A stretch of 64,000 nt of DNA, from the NCBI GenBank assembly GCA_964598695.1, contig CAZRDB010000002.1:33491-97490 (forward strand), read 5' to 3'. Below the pieces are notes generated by a model, which searched no databases, was not told the DNA's origin, and worked only from the letters and a program-made list of their open reading frames with translations. Position numbers and translations under genes: made by a program. This document shows positions 1-8,989 of the stretch, one piece after another (the stretch's first letter is position 1; the number at the start of each line of letters is the position of its first letter). Source of the DNA: CAZRDB01 sp964598695. Lineage in GTDB: Bacteria > Armatimonadota > Zipacnadia > UBA1398.

Positions 1-774
1 GAGATCGGGATCTACTCGAGTCTCGGCCTCTCGCCCGCGCACGTCGGCTTCCTGTTCCTCGCCGAGGCCTCGGTCTACGCCGTGCTGGGCGCGATCGTCG
101 GCTACCTGATCGGCCAGGGCGTCGCCTGGTCGTCGATGGCCTTCGGCTGGGGCGCCGCGCTCGTCGAACTCAACTACTCGAGCCTCGCCGCCGTCGGCAC
201 CACCGTGCTCGTGATGGCCGTCGTGTACCTCTCGACGCTCTACCCCGCGCGGAAGGCCGCCGACCTCGCCGTCGCCGGCGTCGAGCGCAAGTGGCGCCTG
301 CCCGACCCCGAAGACGACGTGCTCACCGTCGACCTGCCGTTCACGATGCAGGAGGACGAGAGCCTCGGCCTCCTCGCCTACCTCGCGGAGTACCTCGACG
401 CGCACGCCGACTACTCGGTGGGCGACTTCTCGACCGACGGCGCGACGCTCCACCGGCTGGAGCCGGGCCGGGCCGACCGCGCCCACTACCGGATCCGCTT
501 CACCGCGTGGCTCTCCCCGTACGATCTCGGCGTCTCGGAGGAGTGCGAGGTGCTCATCGTCGAGACCGAGGAGCCCGGGGTGCTCGGCGCACGGGCCCGG
601 ATCTACCGCGTCAGCGGCGACTCCGGCGCCTGGATCCGCTGCACCCGCTCGTTCCTGAACCTCCTGCGGAGGCAGTTCCTGCTGTGGCGGACCTTCGTGC
701 CGAGCGAGAAGGTCCGCTATCACCAGACCGGACAGGAGGTGGCGCTCCGTGGCGAATCGCGCTCGACTGGGTGA
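1..774 (+). CDS. FtsX-like ABC transporter permease, C-terminal part (5' end outside window)
   Basis: The reading frame is open from the first base, so only the last 257 residues are seen. The visible part begins at the end of an FtsX/MacB-type permease domain. Two hydrophobic segments (about residues 15-45 and 60-80 of the fragment) are followed by a YPARKAAD motif, the usual cytoplasmic exit of the last FtsX helix. About 150 residues of soluble, charged sequence follow. This tail is longer than in standard MacB/LolC permeases and is unrecognised. The stop overlaps the next gene by 26 bases, implying translational coupling with the OPT-like protein. Substrate unknown; the ATPase and N-terminal half would lie upstream of the window. 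Confidence 0.75.
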   Translation, partial: EIGIYSSLGLSPAHVGFLFLAEASVYAVLGAIVGYLIGQGVAWSSMAFGWGAALVELNYSSLAAVGTTVLVMAVVYLSTLYPARKAADLAVAGVERKWRLPDPEDDVLTVDLPFTMQEDESLGLLAYLAEYLDAHADYSVGDFSTDGATLHRLEPGRADRAHYRIRFTAWLSPYDLGVSEECEVLIVETEEPGVLGARARIYRVSGDSGAWIRCTRSFLNLLRRQFLLWRTFVPSEKVRYHQTGQEVALRGESRSTG

Positions 775-2710
775 GGATCTCGAGGAGTACAGACGGTTAC
801 TCGAGGTCCCCACGGAGTTCGAGGACGGCTTCAACCTCCGAACGGTTCTCGGAGCGCTCTTCGTCGGCTTCGTGATGATGCCGGCCTCGATCTACCTCTC
901 GCTCGTCGCCGGCGCCAACCTCGGCGGCGCCGCGCAGTGGACCACGCTGATCCTCTTCGCCGAGGTCGCCAAACGCACGTACACCGTCCTGCGCAAGCAG
1001 GAGGTCTTCATCCTGTTCTACATGGCCGGCGGACTCGCAGCCGCGGGTGGCGGACCGTTCGGCGGCATGATCTGGAACCAGTACCTGCGCTACTCGCCCG
1101 CCTCCGTCGGCTTCGGGATCGCCGACGCGATCCCCACCTGGGTCGTGCCGCGGGCCGATTCGATGGCCCTCGCCGAGCGCACGTTCTTCCACCCCGATTG
1201 GCTGATCCCCATCGGGATCTCGCTGCTGCTCACCGTCTTCGGCAAGATGCAGTGGCTCGGCCTCGGCTACGGGATGTTCCGGCTGACCTCGGATGTCGAG
1301 CGCCTGCCCTTCCCGATGGCGCCGGTCTCCGCGCTCGGGACCATCGCGCTCGCGGAATCGACCGGCAAGGAGCAGACCTGGCGCTGGCGCGTGCTCTCCA
1401 CCGGCGCGATGCTCGGCATGGCCTACGGCTTCTTCTGGGTGGGGATCCCCGCGCTCAGCTCGACGGTCGCGACGACGCCGTTCCGGCTGATCCCGATCCC
1501 CTGGATCGACCTCACGCCGAACACGCAGAAGATCCTGCCGGCCGCCGCGACGGGCCTCTCGACCGACCTGACGAACGTGCTGGTCGGCATGGTGGTCCCG
1601 TTCTGGTCGGTGATCGGCCAGGCGATCGCCGCCGCGATCAGCCTGTTCGTGAACCCCCTGCTCTACCGGCGCGGGGTGTTGACCACGTGGCACGAGGGCA
1701 TGGACACCGTGATGACCTCGTTCTCGGCCGACGTGGACTTCTGGATCAGCTTCCGCGTCGGGCTCGGCCTCTCGGTCTTCCTCTTCGGTGTGGCGCAGAT
1801 CGCGATCGCCTACGCCCGCGCCCGCAAGGTCGGCGAGCGGCACGAGTCGTGGCGGCCGCCCAAGGGCCGGGGCGATATCCCCATCCCCGTGATGGTCGCC
1901 TTCTACCTGATCGCGACGATCGGGACGATCTGGCTCTGCCACCGGCTCGTTCCCAGCTTCAGCATCTGGTATCTCATCCTCTTCGGCTTCGTGGTCACGC
2001 CGGCCGAGTCGTTCATCAGCGCCCAGGTGCGCGGCATGGTCGGCCAGTGGGTCGGGATCCCCATGCTCCGCGAGGGCACGTTCATCCTGAGCGGCTACAA
2101 GGGCGTTGACATCTGGTTCGCCCCCCTGCCGCTCTCCGACCAGGGCGGCACGGCCGAGTACTTCCGCACCGTCGAGCTGACCGGCACCAAGCTGTGGTCG
2201 ATCATCAAGGCCGACCTGCTCGTGACGCCGATCGTGATCATCTGCGGCTTCATCTTCTGGCAGTTCGCCTGGAGGCTGGCGCCGATCCCCTCGTCCCAGT
2301 ACCCCGACGCCGACGTCAACTGGCCCCTGCGCTCGCTGACCCAGTGCTTCTGGATGACCGCGACGCGCGAGGGCGATAGCCCGTTCCTCCGGGCCTTCAG
2401 CTGGCCGAAGGCCGCGATCGGCCTCGGCACCGGCCTCACCTCGCTCACCGGCATGGCGGTGCTGCACCTGCCGGTCACGCTCGTCTACGGCTTCGTCTAT
2501 GGCATCGGCGCGCTGCCACACGGGATCATCCCGACCCTGGCCGGCGCCCTTCTGTCGCGCTTCTACTTCGAGCGGCGCTTCGGCCGCGAGCGCTGGCGCC
2601 CCTACGCCGTCGTGCTGCTCGCCGGCTACGGCTGCGGGCTCGGCCTGGTCGCCCTGGCGGCCTCGGCGCTCTCGATGGTCACGACCTCGGTCTCGAACCT
2701 GCCCTACTGA
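749..2710 (+). CDS. OPT-like polytopic membrane transporter
   Basis: A 653-residue integral membrane protein with roughly 14 hydrophobic segments and a short charged N-terminus. Starts at GTG with GGAGGT eight bases upstream, inside the end of the preceding permease gene. An ERLPFP motif at residues 184-189, after a soluble linker, and glycine-rich segments such as GGLAAAGGGPFGG resemble the oligopeptide transporter (OPT) superfamily. The next gene carries a matching ERLSFP motif, suggesting the two are distant paralogues. Followed 21 bases later by that protein and then by a secreted glycosidase-like protein, so uptake of an oligosaccharide or peptide is plausible. The OPT assignment is from motif recall, not a search; the substrate is inferred only. 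Confidence 0.7.
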   Translation: MANRARLGEDLEEYRRLLEVPTEFEDGFNLRTVLGALFVGFVMMPASIYLSLVAGANLGGAAQWTTLILFAEVAKRTYTVLRKQEVFILFYMAGGLAAAGGGPFGGMIWNQYLRYSPASVGFGIADAIPTWVVPRADSMALAERTFFHPDWLIPIGISLLLTVFGKMQWLGLGYGMFRLTSDVERLPFPMAPVSALGTIALAESTGKEQTWRWRVLSTGAMLGMAYGFFWVGIPALSSTVATTPFRLIPIPWIDLTPNTQKILPAAATGLSTDLTNVLVGMVVPFWSVIGQAIAAAISLFVNPLLYRRGVLTTWHEGMDTVMTSFSADVDFWISFRVGLGLSVFLFGVAQIAIAYARARKVGERHESWRPPKGRGDIPIPVMVAFYLIATIGTIWLCHRLVPSFSIWYLILFGFVVTPAESFISAQVRGMVGQWVGIPMLREGTFILSGYKGVDIWFAPLPLSDQGGTAEYFRTVELTGTKLWSIIKADLLVTPIVIICGFIFWQFAWRLAPIPSSQYPDADVNWPLRSLTQCFWMTATREGDSPFLRAFSWPKAAIGLGTGLTSLTGMAVLHLPVTLVYGFVYGIGALPHGIIPTLAGALLSRFYFERRFGRERWRPYAVVLLAGYGCGLGLVALAASALSMVTTSVSNLPY

Positions 2711-2731
2711 GGCGGAAGGCTCGGTACTCGG

Positions 2732-4723
2732 ATGGTGGAGGAGCACGGACAACTGGTGGAGGCTGGCGAGGCGTCGGCGATGCCGCGCGCGCGGCTGACG
2801 CTGCGCGCGCTTGTGCTCGGCCTGGCGCTCTCCATCTTCAACTGCTACTGGGTGGCGGTGATGGAGGTCCGGTGGTACGTCCTCGACGGGACGTGCCTAC
2901 CGCTGTTCGTCACGCCGATCTTCGCACTGCTGCTGCTGGCGTTCGTCAACCGCGGCTTGAGCCGGATCCTGCCGCGGCTCGCCCTCCGACCGGCCGAGCT
3001 GCTCGTCGTCTACGTGATGATGGTCGTCTCGTGCGCGATGTGCGGCCACGACACCATCGCCAATCTGATCGGCACCGTCGGTCACCTCACCCAGCACACC
3101 ACGCACGAGAACCAGTGGGGCACGCTGTTCGGCGGCCTCTTCCCCGACTGGATGTGGGTCGACGACAAGCGCGCCCTGCTGCGCTTCTACGAGGGCGGCA
3201 AGCGGATGCCGTTCTTCGACTTCTTCGCCCCCGGCGTGGTGATGCCGTGGATGCCGAGCCTCGGCATCTGGCTCGGCTTCTTCGCGATCGCCTGCTTCAC
3301 GATGCTCGCCCTAGCCGTCGTGCTCCGCCGGTCGTGGATCGAGCATGAGCGCCTGAGCTTCCCGATCGTCCAGCTCCCGCTCGCGGTCACCCGGCCGGCG
3401 CTCGAGAACGTCCTCGGCAACCGCGCGTTCTGGATCGGCTTCGCCATCGCGGCGTTCATCAGCCTCATCAACGGCCTCTCGGTGCTCAACCCGCAGTGGC
3501 CCAAGTTCACGCGCGTGAAGCTCACGTACCTCAACACCTTCTTCACGACCCCGCCCTTCAACGCCGTCGACGCCCGGCTCGGGGCCTACCCGTTCGGGGT
3601 CGGGCTCGCCTACTTCCTGCCCACCGATCTGAGCTTCTCGTGCTGGTTCTTCTTCGTCGCTCGCATGTTCCAGCAGGTCTGGCGCGCCAGCAGCGGGTGG
3701 ATCAAGGCCGACTACTTCGGCGAGCAGTCGATGGGCGCGTGGCTCGTGATGGTCGCTCTCCTGCTGTGGGCGGGGCGCAAGCAGCTCCGCGGCCTCTCGC
3801 GGCGTGCCCTGGAGCAGGAGGCGATCCGAGAACCCCGCGAAGCGCTCCGACGCCGGCTCGCGATGGGCGTCGTCATCGCCGGCACCGCGCTGATGATCGG
3901 CTACGCCCACTTCGCCGGGCTCCGGTTGTCGTTCTCGATCCTGTTCTTCGTGCTCTACTTCGGCCTCGCCATCGCGATCACGCGCGTCCGGGCCGAGATG
4001 GGAGCGCCGCACGAGATCTACTTCGTCCAGCCGCGCGACCTGATCGTCACCCTCTTCGGCACGAGCTTCTTCACCAACGGGATGGGGCCGTTCCGCGGCG
4101 GCCACCAGAAGGACCTCGCGATCATGTGCTCCTTCTTCTGGCTCACCCGCGGCAACCGCAACCACCCGATGCCCAATTACCTCGAGGCGTTCAAGATCGC
4201 CCAGTCGGTCAACCTCCCCGTGGGCTCGATGACCTTCGTGCTGGTCCTCGGCACGATCGTCTCGATCCTCGCCGCCACCTCGGCCAACCTGCACATCCCG
4301 TACCTCTACGGCGGCGTCTCGAAGATGAAGGGCTTCAAGACCTGGGTGGGCGCCGAGACCTTCCAGCGCCTCCAGGACTGGCTCGTCAACCCCCGCGCGC
4401 CGGACTCCGGCGGCCTCAAGGCCCTGCTGTTCGGCGGCGTCGTCGCGAGCCTGCTCTCGATGCTGCGCACCCGCTTCGTCGGCTTCCCGTTCCACCCCGC
4501 CGGCTACGCGCTCGCCACGAGCTTCGCGCTCGACTACTTCTGGTTCAGCTTCCTGGTCGGGTGGCTCGCCAAGGCCAGCATCCTCCGCTGGGGCGGGCAG
4601 AAGACCCACCGTGGCGCCGCGCCGTTCTTCCTCGGCCTGGTCGCCGGCGACTACTTCCTGGGTGCGTTCTGGTCCCTGTACGGGATGTTCAAGGACGTCC
4701 AGGTGTACCAGATGTACATCTAG
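2732..4723 (+). CDS. DUF6785/DUF6784-like polytopic membrane protein
   Basis: A 663-residue membrane protein with about 12-14 hydrophobic segments. The segment VYVMMVVSCAMCGHD followed by a periplasmic-looking loop rich in W, D and F recalls the DUF6785 family seen in Planctomycetota and Armatimonadota. ERLSFP at residues 206-211 parallels ERLPFP in the preceding protein. An internal methionine at 2780 immediately precedes the first basic and hydrophobic stretch and could be the true start; neither start has a strong Shine-Dalgarno sequence. Lies 21 bases after the OPT-like gene and 35 bases before a secreted glycosidase-like gene, so probably one operon. Function unknown; transport or polysaccharide handling is inferred from context. 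Confidence 0.7.
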   Translation: MVEEHGQLVEAGEASAMPRARLTLRALVLGLALSIFNCYWVAVMEVRWYVLDGTCLPLFVTPIFALLLLAFVNRGLSRILPRLALRPAELLVVYVMMVVSCAMCGHDTIANLIGTVGHLTQHTTHENQWGTLFGGLFPDWMWVDDKRALLRFYEGGKRMPFFDFFAPGVVMPWMPSLGIWLGFFAIACFTMLALAVVLRRSWIEHERLSFPIVQLPLAVTRPALENVLGNRAFWIGFAIAAFISLINGLSVLNPQWPKFTRVKLTYLNTFFTTPPFNAVDARLGAYPFGVGLAYFLPTDLSFSCWFFFVARMFQQVWRASSGWIKADYFGEQSMGAWLVMVALLLWAGRKQLRGLSRRALEQEAIREPREALRRRLAMGVVIAGTALMIGYAHFAGLRLSFSILFFVLYFGLAIAITRVRAEMGAPHEIYFVQPRDLIVTLFGTSFFTNGMGPFRGGHQKDLAIMCSFFWLTRGNRNHPMPNYLEAFKIAQSVNLPVGSMTFVLVLGTIVSILAATSANLHIPYLYGGVSKMKGFKTWVGAETFQRLQDWLVNPRAPDSGGLKALLFGGVVASLLSMLRTRFVGFPFHPAGYALATSFALDYFWFSFLVGWLAKASILRWGGQKTHRGAAPFFLGLVAGDYFLGAFWSLYGMFKDVQVYQMYI

Positions 4724-4758
4724 CGCCCGTCCGACCGGCGCCCCAAGGAGGTCACCCC

Positions 4759-7563
4759 ATGCGCTCCCTCGCGCCGTCGCTCGCGGCCGTCGCGCTGCTG
4801 CTCTCCGCCGCCTCGGCCGCTGCCGAGGCCGACGATGCGACCGTCGCCTTGATGGCCGTGGGCGGCTTCGGCGACGTCGGTCGTCTGGAGCCCGACCGAG
4901 CCGTGCTGTCGGCGAACAACACGCTCGGCGCCTCACTCCGGATCGTCTGGGAGGACCGCCCGGCCCCGCCCGCCTGGTGGAGCATCCGCATCGGCCTCCC
5001 GCGCGGCGCGAGCGACTACGACGCGCTCGAGTTCGATCTTCGCGTCGAGGAGACCGACGACCAGGCCCAGCTCTCCGTCTTCCTCGCCGAGTCGGACGAC
5101 GATCGCTGGGTCTGCTACGGCGCGCGCCTCGCCGAGCTGCCCCGGGGCGAGTGGCTGCATGTGGTCGTCCCGCGCGATGCAATGGGGCCCTGGCTGATCG
5201 GCAACGGCGTGGCCGATTGGGACGCCCTCCGTGTCCTCGCCATCGAGCCGGGCGGGGGCAAGGCGACCTTCCACCTCGACGGCCTCGCGCTCAGCCGAGC
5301 CGACGACGGCGCCCGACGGGCCATCCTCGACGGCGACGACGACGGCTACGAGCCGCTCGGACCGGCCGTCGCCCCTCAGCCCGAGCCCTCCGCGGGCCGC
5401 TGTTACTTCCCGTTCGACGGCGGCCGGCTCAGCGTCGAGGCCTACCTCCGCACGCCGGGGCGGCTCGGCGAGATCGTCGGCGCCGTCGGCACCCCGATCG
5501 CCGGCTACACCGCGAGCCTGCCCCGGGAGCGCGCCTCGTTGGCGGCAGAGGGGATCCCCTCGATCTACTACTCCTCGTTCTCCTCGGGCTACGCGAAGTA
5601 CCTGACGCGCCGTCAGGCCTGGGACGTCTGCGCCGACGGCCGCTCCCTCAACTTCGTGCACCCCATGCAGACCACGTGGGACGGCCAGCACACGATCTCC
5701 TACGCCCATCCGGCCGTGACCGAGGCCCTGAGCCACAAGGCCGACGCCCTGCTCGCGGCCGGGCTCGGGACCTGGATGGTCGTCGACTACACCTTCCCGT
5801 GGTTCGATGGCTGGTGGGGCTACTCCGACGCGATGCGGGAGGCCTACCGAGCCGACCTCGCCGGCGCCGACGAGGGCCTCTTCCTGCGCGGGCGGGCGGA
5901 GCCGCTCCGCTTCGCCGAGTACTTCCGCTCCTACAACGGCTTCGCGCCCACCCCCGCCGACCTCGGCCTCTCGGCCTGGAGCGAGTTCGAGCCGCCGCGC
6001 TCGGACGAGCCCGACAGCCCGCGCCAGCGCGCCCGGGTCGCGACCTGGTTCACCCTCCGCTCCTACGAGTGGCTCAAGCTGCCCGACCGCGTCGGGCGCC
6101 GGATGCGGGACGGCGGCGGCAATCCGCTGTGGATCGTCCCCAACCCCGAGGACTCCTACGGCTCGAGCGACTACGCCTACCTCGTGCGCAGCCAGGGGGT
6201 CGGCAACCTCTTCCCCGAGTGGTTCGGCTGCATCGGCTGGGCCGCCGAGGCTGGCTACGCCAGCCTGCCGCCGCTCCGCGAGACGGCCGATGAGGGTGGC
6301 TGCCGCCTGTCGATCATCCAGGAGACCGGCGCCGGCGGCCATGCCGCGCCCTACCTCGACTGGCGGGCGGCCTACTGCGGCGTCTACGCGCTCGCGGCTG
6401 CGGGCCGGCTCGACGACTTCGACAACGACTTCCTCGACCAGCAGCCCTTCGCGTCGATGAGCGATCCGGCCCAGGGCGCCGACGAGTTCGCCCGCTTCCG
6501 CGACGGCGTGGCGAAGGCCCTGGCCTTCCGTCAGGCTCGGGCGGAGACCGCCCGACGGCCCGCGACCGACGTCCTGTGCGTCGCCGGCCGCCCGCCGGCC
6601 TACGGCGCCGGGAGCATCTACTTCGGGCTCGACCAGCCTCACTCGCTCGCGCCCGGCCTGTCGCGCGCCCACGTGCGGTTCGACTTGCGCGACAGCCTCG
6701 ATCTCGAGCGGGTGCTCGACCGGTACCGGGTGGTCTTCTACAGCCCGCGCGCGCCGCGCAGGGGCGACCTCGCCCGGCTGCGGGCGTGGCTCGAGGGCGG
6801 CGAGGGGAGGGTGCTCGTGACCCACAGCTTCGTCCCGACGCGCGATGCCGCGGAGTGGTGGCACTTCGACGGCGGGCCGGGGCTCGGTGGCGGGGACGGC
6901 CGCCTCCTCGGCCTCGGGTCGATCGGGCCGGCAGCCGGTGTCAGCGCGACGGTCACCGAGGCCACTGATCCCTGGGCCGCCGCGCTCCCGGTGGGCGCCA
7001 CGCTTCGGGCGCGCGCTCCGCTGACGACCTGTGCCGAGGGCCGCGCGTTGATCGCGGGCGAGGCCGGCGCCCTGCTCACCGAGGCGCGAGTGGGCCGGGG
7101 CCGCGTGCTGTACCTCCACTGGTCCCCCGGCAGCCTCGATGGAGACGTGGAGTCGGATCTGTGGACCGCCGCCGCCACGGAGCTGGGCCTGCCCGTGACC
7201 GGCTCGACGGATGCCGAATGCCCGGTGCAGGTGTTCGACGTGCCCGGCGGCCGCTCCGTGCTGGCGTGGGACGCCCCCGCGATGCGCGCCTGGAGCTTCG
7301 AGTACCGCCCCGGGATCGCGCCACTCGCCTTCGCCGCGCCCGACTCCGACCACACTGTAGCCCTGCCGGAGGCCGGCGCGGGGGCCGTCGTCTACGACTT
7401 CTGGCGCGATGAGATGGCCACCGGACCCGCGCTGCGGCTCGAGGGCGACCTCGCCGGCCTGTGGTACGTGGGGCCGGACACGCCGGAGTTCCGCGCGACG
7501 CTCGAGGCCGCCCGTGCGCTACGGGCGAAGCTGCGCGATCTGGGGTTCGACGCGGCGCCGTGA
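4759..7563 (+). CDS. Secreted glycoside-hydrolase-like multidomain protein
   Basis: A 934-residue exported protein. The start is fixed by AAGGAGGT at 4745-4752 and a signal peptide (residues 1-22, hydrophobic core ending in ASAAAEA). Residues about 25-190 look like a beta-sandwich carbohydrate-binding module ending in a FHLDGLALS strand. Residues about 215-640 are rich in W, Y, D and E, contain WMVVDYTFPWFDGWWGY, and are consistent with a TIM-barrel hydrolase. Residues about 670-810 (VVFYSPRAPRRGDLARLRAW) resemble the glutamine-amidotransferase-like fold of GH42 beta-galactosidases. This gives a GH42-like architecture without clear family identity. Last gene of the membrane-protein operon; it probably acts outside the cytoplasm on a carbohydrate. 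Confidence 0.7.
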   Translation: MRSLAPSLAAVALLLSAASAAAEADDATVALMAVGGFGDVGRLEPDRAVLSANNTLGASLRIVWEDRPAPPAWWSIRIGLPRGASDYDALEFDLRVEETDDQAQLSVFLAESDDDRWVCYGARLAELPRGEWLHVVVPRDAMGPWLIGNGVADWDALRVLAIEPGGGKATFHLDGLALSRADDGARRAILDGDDDGYEPLGPAVAPQPEPSAGRCYFPFDGGRLSVEAYLRTPGRLGEIVGAVGTPIAGYTASLPRERASLAAEGIPSIYYSSFSSGYAKYLTRRQAWDVCADGRSLNFVHPMQTTWDGQHTISYAHPAVTEALSHKADALLAAGLGTWMVVDYTFPWFDGWWGYSDAMREAYRADLAGADEGLFLRGRAEPLRFAEYFRSYNGFAPTPADLGLSAWSEFEPPRSDEPDSPRQRARVATWFTLRSYEWLKLPDRVGRRMRDGGGNPLWIVPNPEDSYGSSDYAYLVRSQGVGNLFPEWFGCIGWAAEAGYASLPPLRETADEGGCRLSIIQETGAGGHAAPYLDWRAAYCGVYALAAAGRLDDFDNDFLDQQPFASMSDPAQGADEFARFRDGVAKALAFRQARAETARRPATDVLCVAGRPPAYGAGSIYFGLDQPHSLAPGLSRAHVRFDLRDSLDLERVLDRYRVVFYSPRAPRRGDLARLRAWLEGGEGRVLVTHSFVPTRDAAEWWHFDGGPGLGGGDGRLLGLGSIGPAAGVSATVTEATDPWAAALPVGATLRARAPLTTCAEGRALIAGEAGALLTEARVGRGRVLYLHWSPGSLDGDVESDLWTAAATELGLPVTGSTDAECPVQVFDVPGGRSVLAWDAPAMRAWSFEYRPGIAPLAFAAPDSDHTVALPEAGAGAVVYDFWRDEMATGPALRLEGDLAGLWYVGPDTPEFRATLEAARALRAKLRDLGFDAAP

Positions 7564-7570
7564 GTACGTC

Positions 7571-8824
7571 CTACCCCTTCGGGTTCGTCACCCGCCCGAG
7601 GAACAGCACGAGTCCGGTCTTCGTGTCGCGGATGAGATACAGGAACGGGTGGTCGGCGAGGAAGCTCGCCTTGCACTTGCTGGCGGGCACCGGCCCGGCG
7701 GTCCCCGCGGACGCCTCGATCCCTCGCTCGTTCACCTTCAGCCATGTCGCGTGGTGGACATCGTCGACCCAGAGCCCGCCACTCCCCGTCATGCCGCTCA
7801 GGTCGGCCGCGTCGAACGCGAGCGGCATCCCCATCGCCGACAGCACAGGCTTCAGCCTCGCGCTCGCTTCGAGCTCCCAGCGCGGGAGAGCCACCTCGAC
7901 GAAGCAGGTCTCGGTCGGCGCGCCGGCAAGGGCGACGGCGTCCTCCCATGCGCCGCTCGCGAGGGGGATCGCGCCCTCTTGCGGCAGCAGGATCGCCATC
8001 TCCACGGTGGTCTGCCGGCAGGGAAGGTGCAGGACCTGGCACGGTACGCCCCCCACGGTCCCCTCCGCGTACTCCATGTGATCGTTGCGGTGCATCATCT
8101 GGGCCGTCACCGTGCGTCGCGGTGTGTGGAACGGACCGGGGCGCGTCAGCGCGAGGTTGAACTCGGTCTCCCACGGGGCGAGCAGGTACAGCGCGTTCGC
8201 GAGCACCAGTTGGGTGTTCCTGTCGGTCGCTCCCCGAGGCAGCAGCTCGGGGATGTGCCCGCCCGTGCGCTCGGAGACCCAGCGGTTGACCTCGGCCTGC
8301 CCGGGCTTCGGGTATGTGGTCTGGTGGATCGACCCGCCGAAGTCGCGCTCGATCGCCGCGCGGTAGTCTGCGAGCGGCGTGCAACCTTCGCCGAGCCACA
8401 GGCTGTTGGCGGGGCGCAGTGTGGCGCGGGCCGTGTTCGCCCGCAGGTCGAGGTCGAGCCGGTTGAGCGCCGGCCCGAGGCGGTCGTCGGGGAGGCCGAA
8501 GCCGCAGACGGTCCGGATCTGCTCGCGCGTCTCGCCTCGCGCCCCAAGGCAGACCATCCCGAGCGTCACCCCGAGGCTGTAGGGGGAGATGCAGAGGTTG
8601 TCCTCGTTGCCCTTCGCGAGTTCGGCCGCGAGCCGCAGGCCGAAGAGCGCGTTGCCCTCCGCGAGCTTGGCGGTCTCCTCCGGCGAGGCCTCGGGGTTCT
8701 GGTCGCGAGCCGCGGCGAGCGGCTCCGCGGGCACAGCGCGCTCGGGGCGCTCGCTCCGGCAGCCCGTGAGACCGAGGGCGACGACCAACCCCACTCCCAG
8801 AGCCACCGCGCGCCATCCCGCCAT
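7571..8824 (-). CDS. Serpin-family protein, predicted lipoprotein
   Basis: A 417-residue serpin with a lipoprotein signal (GLTGC, Cys22), so probably tethered to the envelope. Family hallmarks: NSLWLG, ANALYLLAPWE, MMHRNDHM, and a C-terminal ADHPFLYLIRD...LFLGRV block that is nearly canonical. The hinge runs from about Glu366: E-R-G-I-E-A-S-A-G-T. It keeps the small-residue P12-P9 stretch and P8 Thr expected of an inhibitory serpin, but has Ile at P14 where Thr or Ser is common. The reactive loop then reads AGPVPASKCK, placing P1 near Ser/Lys and putting a cysteine in the loop. Likely inhibits a serine or cysteine protease by covalent trapping; the target is unknown. Lies downstream of the pseudopilin genes on the same strand. 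Confidence 0.93.
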   Translation of the reverse strand: MAGWRAVALGVGLVVALGLTGCRSERPERAVPAEPLAAARDQNPEASPEETAKLAEGNALFGLRLAAELAKGNEDNLCISPYSLGVTLGMVCLGARGETREQIRTVCGFGLPDDRLGPALNRLDLDLRANTARATLRPANSLWLGEGCTPLADYRAAIERDFGGSIHQTTYPKPGQAEVNRWVSERTGGHIPELLPRGATDRNTQLVLANALYLLAPWETEFNLALTRPGPFHTPRRTVTAQMMHRNDHMEYAEGTVGGVPCQVLHLPCRQTTVEMAILLPQEGAIPLASGAWEDAVALAGAPTETCFVEVALPRWELEASARLKPVLSAMGMPLAFDAADLSGMTGSGGLWVDDVHHATWLKVNERGIEASAGTAGPVPASKCKASFLADHPFLYLIRDTKTGLVLFLGRVTNPKG

Positions 8825-8928
8825 GGAGCCCCATCCCCTCCGCCGTGCCCGCGCCGATCCAGGTCTGCACTCCTTAGTTGGCCCCGCGCCCCCGGGGCCG
8901 GACGCGAGGTTCGGTCCCGTACAGCGCT

Positions 8929-8961
8929 ACGCCCGGGAGTCCTCGCGGGAGACCCGGGCGT
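8929..8961 (-). terminator. Candidate hairpin terminator after pseudopilin gene
   Basis: Arms ACGCCCGGG (8929-8937) and CCCGGGCGT (8953-8961) form a perfect 9-bp stem with a 15-base loop. It lies between the stop of the minus-strand pseudopilin gene (8990) and the serpin start (8824). No T-run follows, as is common in GC-rich genomes, so function as a terminator is inferred from structure and position. Confidence 0.45.
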
Positions 8962-8989
8962 TACGCGGCGGCGGAGTGGTTGGCAGGAG

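Noticed and set aside
797..2752. Very long open frames antisense to real genes, e.g. opposite the OPT-like gene, the nuo genes and the TolC/HlyD genes
   Set aside because: They are artefacts of extreme GC at third positions: compositions are dominated by R, G, P, A, E and D, there are no domains, and each overlaps a recognisable conserved gene in full.
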